From Symbiodinium natans (lineage: Eukaryota > Sar > Dinophyceae > Suessiales > Symbiodiniaceae), in NCBI GenBank assembly GCA_905221605.1, contig CAJNDS010000159.1, positions 1-20,000 of the forward strand: a stretch of 20,000 nt of DNA, written 5' to 3'. Positions within the stretch are counted from its first letter, which is position 1, and each line of letters opens with the position of its first letter. This document shows positions 8,701-20,000 of the stretch, piece after piece. The notes below the pieces were generated by a model. The model did not search any database. It worked only from the letters and a program-made list of their open reading frames with translations, and was not told where the DNA came from. Both the position numbers and the translations under genes were made by a program.

Positions 8701-11700
8701 CCCGTGTCCACGGACCCCAGAAGCCGCTGCGGTCGGTGTGACAGGCGCCCAAGCCGTGGGCGCCGCTCAAGGCCACGATCTCCTCGAAGTGATCCGAGAG
8801 ATTCGCTTAACACTTGCGCTTTAAACCCTTCTCGGCAATGATGCAATGATCCTTCATCTTGCTAGAGTCTAGACTACAGATGTCCTGAGTGGTGTTGGAT
8901 GGTGTTCGTGATTTTTGGTGCGAAACAGCAGAGTGTCCGCCATTTAATGTTCGTGAGGATAAGAAAACACCAACCAGTCGCACGATGGGTAGTTCATGCT
9001 AACACCTTGGCAAACGCCCAGCCGCATGTTTTTGCATGTGCATTCGCTTTCACCGGGTGCTACCAAGTTGTCTGCAAGGATCCTGGTCGTTGAAGCCCAT
9101 TCCTCAGAACACTTCAAAAACCCCAACCACCGCATGCGAAGCAATACAAGACACAACATAACAGAAAATGGCTGTGTAATCAAAAGAGCAAGTACAAGTT
9201 ATAAGCAAGTATGATACATCATACCAGGCTTTTTCGTCGAGATTTGTATTTCGCGGCCAGCACCGCTCATTTCTCCTGCCATGGCTCGGTTGAAGATCAG
9301 CCTGAGGTGCGCAGCGGTCTTGTCAGGGCTGCCCATGTCGGCACTTGGCAGGCGACCGTCCTCAAGCCAAGAAGAATACGGCGAGCAAGCGTCAAGCAAC
9401 AGCCTGATTTGAAAATGGTTCTGTTACCTTCTGCACATTAGTGGTGCATCGATGCAGGGCTCCTTGCAGGTAGGGCCGTCCCAGGCAGGGCACTCTTTGC
9501 CGCTGCTCTTGTCCTTGCGGCCCGGTGTGAAGGGCACCTTGACTATCATGCAAAGAGGTCGTACGGTATTCACCGTATTATTCAACAGGGCTTCAGCGTG
9601 GGCGGCTTTCAGGGGGGACTCCTCACTCTGGCTTCTTCTTGTCTTCTGGTCCTTCCTTCTTTGTCAAACCCTCTCATGCAGTCTCACATGTCATGCTCAT
9701 TTTCTGGCGTGGTCTCAAAAATTTCCGACTGCCATGCTGGTAGCACTTTGGACGCTGATGTCGTTGCAGGTTCTCTTGCGAAGGATGTAGTTTGGAAGAG
9801 TCCCTTGCGAGCCTTGCGAGCTCCTGAGGAACTAGCAGAGTAAGAGCGCTTAACGTAGAGAAGCCGAAACTTAAACCTGTTATCTGTACGCTGAGAAGCA
9901 GCAATGGCTGGTTGGGACTGCTGGGGCTCCCTCGAAACTTTAGGTCCTTTAGGTCTTTGAGTGGAGTCGTGGACTGAGAGTTCGCGCCTTTGAGTTGGAG
10001 AGATAGAGATAGAGGTAGAAAGAGAGCAGGGACCCTGGCAGCAGGAGAAGTCAAAGGCGAGCAGGTGAAACACGTCACCAGATGACCAGATGTTCTCCCT
10101 TCAAAAAGGATAATTGCTACAGGCTCCTACAGATTTCAGATTGGCACTGGAACCACATCAGTATTCTAACGCTCATGACACTCATTGAGGGCGCGAGAAG
10201 CGTAGCACACATGCTGCACGTGCTCACATCCCCGCCTTGTTGCCGCCCATCTCCTCAATGGCGACGCATGCCGCGTAGATCCAGAGATCAGAGTAGGAGA
10301 CAGACGGGAACTTCTTCTTGACCTGGGGGGGTAGGGAGCCATGCAGGAACAGATGGCCTGCCCGACTTCCACAACAGGAGTCCAGGAGAAAGCACCCTTC
10401 TCAAAATCATCAGAACTCCGGCAAGGCACGGGCTCCAGAAGGTCTTGTGCCACCTTCAGCCCTGCGTTGGCGCCCCAGCCCAGCTCCGGGTCGAAGCGCA
10501 TGGTTGCCCCATTCGATCTCGGTGAACGACGGCCCATTTACTCATGATACAGAAGCTGCATTCTGTGGACACTCCGCTGTCAAGGATCTTTGGGGTCCAA
10601 GGTGCTTCGGCTTTAAGTTGTGTGAGCTGCAGCCCGCAATAATACAAATGAAGCCTCGGCCTCTGGCCAAACGGCGTCTGGAACAAGCAAGCCAAGATTT
10701 AGTCTCCTTCCCCCTCACACCGACATTTGTGACGCACCCACCCCGCCCTGGGACCGCGCCCCCAAATCACTTGGAGGAGCTGCAAAGCGATGCCGTGGAT
10801 GTTCCCGCCTGTCCACGGCTCCTACAGAGCGGGCGGCGCCCAAAACAACCTTCTTCTCTGGAACCATGGACCAGCCTAAGACCCCTCAAGGACGTGTCCA
10901 ACCGAATTTCCTGGGCCTTGGGATGTGGGCCGGCCCGACGGCGGAGGCGGCAGCGTTTACAATTATGCGAGCCCGTGACACGCCCCCAAGCATCGCTTTG
11001 GAGAAACTCAAAGAGTGAACCGAACACTTGTAAGGGGCAATCCACCAAAGCCAAAAACAAATTCTTCGAACATCCCCACCCTGCAGACAAGGAATTTGCG
11101 AACTTTCTCTTGGGGTTGGGCACTTCAGGGACACTCTGGGGATTGTCTGGAGATAATCTGGAGTTGGGCACTCTTCTTGAGGGTTGGGCACTCCAGGGAT
11201 TTTGTGGGAATATGTGAGGTTGGGCAATGCGGGATACTCTCTGGGTTGGGCACTCGGATTCTCTGGATACTCTGAGAGGCCGGGCACTCCAGGGACTCTC
11301 GGGGGACACTCTGGGGTTGGGCACTTCAGGGACTGTCCTCTGCGGGCTCTTGAGCATTCCAGGGACTCCGTGGGATAGTCTGGGGTTGTGCAAGTCAGGG
11401 ACGGTTGGGATACTCTGTCTGGGGGTGGGTACTCCAGGGACTCTGCGAGAATACTCTGGGGTTGGGCGCTCCAGGGGTTGGGCACTCCGAAAATACACTG
11501 AGGTTAGCCTTCTGGGGGCTGTGTGGGTTAATCTAGGGTGGGCACTCCAGAGGGCTTTGGGGATACTCTGAGGAGTCGTGGAAGAAGTTGAGAGACCTGG
11601 GGTGGGATACGGGTGATGGCCCACGGTGAATGGCGAAGAGTAAACCTTGCGAGGAGAAGAGTTCAGTTTAACAGCTAACTACCCCACACCGATGGTGGAG

Positions 11701-11852
11701 AAAAAGACATCATCTCGAAGCTTCATTCCAAAGAGGTTCTCGCGCTGAGAATCCGGCCCACCCGTCTTGGTTTGCTTGCAGAAAGTGCCGGCAGAGTGCC
11801 AAGCCAAGCGTATCAACAATGGGCCAGGTGTGGCGCCCTCGTACGAGGAGTC
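5777..11852 (-). CDS. Class I haem peroxidase (APX/CCP type), 12 exons, 5' end missing
   Basis: A hydrogen-peroxide-reducing haem enzyme. Minus-strand exons in order: 11758-11852, 10430-10517, 10236-10322, 9481-9537, 9288-9360, 9083-9102, 8686-8782, 7037-7073, 6825-6889, 6438-6478, 6001-6039, 5777-5875. They total 798 bp, in frame, 265 residues plus TAG. The distal-pocket Arg, Trp and His are in [15 protein letters not shown] (exon 1). The proximal His is in [15 protein letters not shown] and the haem-side Trp in [13 protein letters not shown] (exon 7). The Asp that hydrogen-bonds the proximal His is in [12 protein letters not shown] (exon 10). The Arg before SGFWGPW is the residue that binds ascorbate in plant APX (Asn in yeast CCP), whereas GPWTRAPTT resembles CCP-like algal proteins, so the donor is uncertain. 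Introns use 5 GC, 5 GA and 1 GT donors. The N-terminal helix and any targeting peptide should lie right of 11852 but were not found. Confidence 0.88.
7074..8685 (-). other. Large peroxidase intron (1612 bp, GC-AG)
   Basis: It separates the exon ending in the [11 protein letters not shown] segment from the 37-bp exon that begins with [10 protein letters not shown]. It contains a 12-bp C run at 7941-7952 and no open frame that I recognise. Donor GCACTT and acceptor TTCAG|GC restore the codons of the TVSTEYY peptide. Confidence 0.75.
11115..11571. repeat. GGGCACTCC minisatellite inside a peroxidase intron
   Basis: About a dozen degenerate copies of GTTGGGCACTCCAGGGACTC, spaced roughly 18-70 bp, with GGGGATACTCTGG-type linkers. 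They sit within the 1240-bp GC-AG intron 10518-11757. The long open frames on both strands across it (up to about 300 codons) run from flanking exons or start by chance. They translate only the repeat (for example SLECPTP-like peptides) and I do not call them genes. Confidence 0.85.
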
Positions 11853-12879
11853 CTGGAGGGCTTCCTATAAATTGCACGCATACCGGCACCCAAGCCTACA
11901 GGCATTCCGTCTCTTTCAGGGTTCTCGTGCGCACTCTGGGTAGAAACTGCCCACTCGTCTCATCGATCATGCAAACATGAGCTTTGGCACTGGAGACAAG
12001 AATAGATGTGCCAAAGAAGGTCTGGCCCGATTCGGCCCGATTTCTGAGTGAAGCTGCTGAGAGGCCATGATGTCCAACTTGCTTGGTCTCTGATTCGGAA
12101 GGTCTCTGGACCGACGCATGTCCTGAACGGAACCCTCGCTAACTTGTACGGTAGTATCGAATGTAGAGGCGGTGGCAGCAGCAGCCGTGAAAATGAAGAG
12201 GCGACTCTCACGAAAGGATGTGGTCGGCATTCTTCCAAGGAGTTGGGGCAGGAGGATAGCCCAAGACCAATAAGGGCGGCTTTCTCTTCGTCCCATCCAG
12301 ACTTCAGACCCGCACTCTCTTAGCCCTCAAGGTTTTCGGACTGGAAAATTTCTGCTAGCGGTGTCCGGTGCCCGTGCATGAAGGTTCAGGTTTGCCTGAA
12401 CTTCCTGCTGCAACCTCTGCCCCAGGGTCCGTTTGGCTTCTCGAATGCCTGTTGTTCAGTTTGTTTGGTCCCTGGAGCCTGCGTTTTACGTCGTGAGGCT
12501 TGGTTTAGACAATACAGAGCGCACACCAGATGGTGCAAGAGGACGGCTGATGCTGGCAAATCTTGCCACTCCCGATAAGTGGGCCAGTGAGCGCAAGTCC
12601 CGGGAAGAAAAGGCAGCTTCTACAAGCAACCCCACAAACAGCATGCTTTGTGAGCTTGCTGCCTATTGCAACACAACACCCTCGCAGGCTGCACGCGCAC
12701 ACTGATTTTCGCCGGCACTTCAGCCAAGTCAATTCCGTCAAGAGTTTTAGTGTCAGTTCAAAGGTATCTTGTCCTAGAGGCATCGGTGACCTAGTGCATG
12801 CAGCATTTGCTGACTCACTTGGGCGATCTGAAGTCGACGCCGGCCTCGTTCTGGTCTTATGCCGACTTCTATATTACTG
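11853..12879. other. Region between peroxidase and fusion gene; unresolved 5' exons
   Basis: It holds the 3' flank of the phosphoglycerate mutase-enolase gene and should hold the missing 5' exon(s) and promoter of the peroxidase. A minus frame at 11967-12296 includes an Arg/Ser/Ala-rich stretch (SRLFIFTAAAATAS) that could be part of a targeting peptide, but I found no copy of the NWDAVRKEI helix here. No canonical poly(A) signal stands out. Confidence 0.35.
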
Positions 12880-18368
<5,489 letters not shown>

Positions 18369-18881
18369 GGCACTCGGGGCACGGGCAAAAACATAAAAAG
18401 TTACAGGTGTTGTCCGCTTTTCCTGGGACCAGCATTCTGTGCCATGCAGAAACAAGTCCACCTTGGCAAGTTATGTTCATGACCCTCCTGGCAACCCTAC
18501 ATGGGGGTGGGCCAACCTACCTGGAGGAGGGGTCTGGGAATGTGTCCATTTCGGCCAGATGGAAGAACATGTTCTTCCACCTTTTGTTGGGCACGGCCCC
18601 AGTAAGTCAAGACCAGAAGCCCAGAAACATCTGAAATTTTGAAGAGATATAGACACAAACTGTGCTCAAATCTGCTGCTCGTCAACAAGAGATTCATGTA
18701 ATGCGTTTATTTCTTGGAATTCCCTGTGAAAACTATGTAGTAGTGACCCCCCACACCCACCCGACCCCACGATACATTCACAAACCTGGAGGGGTTGTTC
18801 GTGCTCATCTCAGACATTGGCACCACAACTCCCTGCAAAAATGCATGTGCTCGCAACCTCACATAGCCATGAAGCAAGCTG
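18369..18881. other. 513-bp spacer between methyltransferase-like gene and fusion gene
   Basis: Both neighbours read leftward. No complete spliced-leader sequence is present. The minus strand just before the start Met at 18368 has a T-rich stretch (18389-18400) and an AG at 18370-18371 (CCCCGAG), which could serve as a trans-splice acceptor. This is a guess from position only. Confidence 0.35.
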
Positions 18882-19869
18882 CTACAGACCTTTTCGCAAG
18901 ACCGCCCTACGCGTGACGCTGCCATGCTTGAAATCACGGGTCTTCCGCACCTTGACATCCACCTTGGAGCACGCAAGTCAATTTTGCAAGGGCCCCACTG
19001 ACTGAAAATGCCTGAAATTCCCGTCCTGTCTTGTTTGGAGAAGTGGCGAACGGCTCCTTGAACCTAGCCGAAACCACGGCTCCATCCTCTCGCAATATCT
19101 GCGAGATATTCCTCGAATAGAAATGGTTCTCTCCAGTCTCATGCCACACTTCCACTCTGGACTGCAGCCAAGTGTCCAGTGATGTAGATGATTCCAAATT
19201 ACAAAGCTCCCGCTTCCTCAGCGACTCTCACTTTTCCAAGGCAAGACCGCGTGGACCTATGCACCAAATTCTCCATTGCGCCAAGATCCTGCCGTGTCGG
19301 GTGTGACGTCGAAGCCCCACTGATGTTGGCCATCTGAAAGCGAAGACCATCTTTCTGGATGCACATTCCTCCGAACGAGCTGGGCATGATAGGGCTAGTG
19401 GCTCACTGCTCTTCCCCATCTGAGTCCTGAGGTGACGCAGCAAGAGCTGCCCATCCTCGCGCAACACCCACAGAAGCATCCGCAACCCACGTACAGGATG
19501 GACCGTGTGATCCAGCGCGTTGCTCACATAGACTATGTGGAAGTAGTCTTTGGGATAAACCTGCCATAGCTCTTCCACATCGCAATACCTGAGATGCTCT
19601 GCTGCGATCTGAAGAATGCAGAGCCGAGATTGATGGTGGTGTAGCGGGCACTTACGGAAGTTGGCAGGGGGTGTGATGGGGAGGCCAAGCTTCTCTGGGA
19701 AGCCCTCCGGTGGTGTGAAGCCCGTCTCAAAGGCCAGCTGCCGGTAGAGCCGCGCGAAAGCATCACAGGATACGGTTTCGCCGACAGCACCGTAGGCACA
19801 CGTGAAGCGGCGTGTAGCAGCCACAGGGCCAGACCCAAGAACCAGCACGCGAATCTCTGTAGGCCTGGG
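18882..19869 (-). CDS. Class I SAM-dependent methyltransferase-like protein, 3' part (5 exons)
   Basis: Minus-strand exons: about 19656-19869, 19407-19601, 19272-19333, 19057-19161, 18882-18962, in frame to TAG at 18882-18884. The first begins RPTEIRVLVLGSGPVAATR, the Gly-rich SAM-binding loop after a beta strand. The second has DYFHIVYVSNALDHTVHP followed by VLREDGQLLLRH, which matches the D-x-V-x-x-x-N-x-L-D-H and R-P-G-G-type motifs of small-molecule methyltransferases. GQHQWGFDV follows in exon 3. The last two exons (SRVEVWHETGENHFYSR and VDVKVRKTRDFK) are assigned from phase and position only. Donors are GT, GT, GA and GA, with introns of 54-110 bp. The substrate is unknown. The 5' end is upstream of a poly-G tract or beyond the window. 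Confidence 0.6.
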
Positions 19870-19906
19870 CTGGGAAAAAATTGCTTCGAGGGGTGGGTGG
19901 GTGGGA

Positions 19907-19923
19907 GGGGGGGGGGGGGGGGG
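19907..19923. repeat. 17-bp G run
   Basis: On the minus strand this is a C tract shortly upstream of the TTTTTTCCCAG acceptor of the first resolved methyltransferase exon, so it may double as a polypyrimidine stretch. It is prone to length variation and sequencing error. Confidence 0.85.
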
Positions 19924-20000
19924 TTGCAAAAGATGTGCAAATGAATCAATGAAAAACCAATGATAGTCATGCTCGGCTGGGGCTCTGCATTTCTCCATTC

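Noticed and set aside
10318-11217. 300-codon plus-strand open frame
   Set aside because: It overlaps peroxidase exons at 10430-10517 in antisense and then runs into the intron minisatellite. The translation has no domain and is explained by the stop-poor repeat.
10767-11624. 285-codon minus-strand open frame rich in Pro/Ser
   Set aside because: It lies wholly within the 10518-11757 intron and is a translation of the GGGCACTCC minisatellite.
12724-12755. Stretch resembling the conserved small-subunit rRNA segment around GTCAATTCC...GAGTTTTA
   Set aside because: Only short, misordered matches exist and the surrounding sequence shows no rRNA similarity, so it is most likely chance.

Overview
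This window looks like nuclear DNA of a dinoflagellate, most likely a Symbiodiniaceae-like alga. The evidence is internal. Every gene I could resolve lies on the minus strand. All are cut into many small exons. Most introns start with GC or GA instead of GT, and exon-intron joins follow an AG|G pattern. The encoded enolase carries the EWGWS insert known from apicomplexan and plant enolases. I assembled the gene models by hand: I spliced exons so that conserved protein families continued in frame and every intron ended in AG. Automated open reading frames are of little use here because most exons are shorter than 110 bp.

Layout, left to right. Positions 1-3300 are repeat-rich and gene-free: a degenerate ACG-rich tract, seven copies of a palindromic AAATTT-TCCGGA-AATTT element, an AT-rich island, and a four-unit tandem repeat (about 300-400 bp per unit) that contains a nested 12-bp minisatellite. 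At 3905-3967 lies an orphan exon that looks like the N-terminal helix of a class I haem peroxidase, probably the start of a second tandem copy running off the left edge. From 11852 down to 5777 is a 12-exon class I haem peroxidase (ascorbate / cytochrome c peroxidase type) lacking its 5' exon(s). Its largest introns are 1.24 and 1.61 kb, and the first holds a GGGCACTCC minisatellite. From 18368 down to 12880 is a 27-exon gene encoding 721 residues: a cofactor-dependent phosphoglycerate mutase joined through an Ala/Pro linker to a complete enolase. From about 19869 down to 18882 are five exons of a class I SAM-dependent methyltransferase-like protein whose 5' end lies beyond the window.

The standout is the phosphoglycerate mutase-enolase fusion. 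It would carry two consecutive glycolytic/gluconeogenic steps (3-phosphoglycerate to 2-phosphoglycerate to phosphoenolpyruvate) on one polypeptide. All catalytic residues that I can locate are present in both halves, and the 27 exons sum to 2166 bp, an exact multiple of three with a single terminal stop. The second notable pattern is in the introns. Of 37 reconstructed introns in the two large genes, only 7 start with GT (17 GC, 12 GA, 1 apparent GG). In 22 of 37 the donor dinucleotide equals the first two bases of the downstream exon, as expected if introns arrived with a short target duplication.
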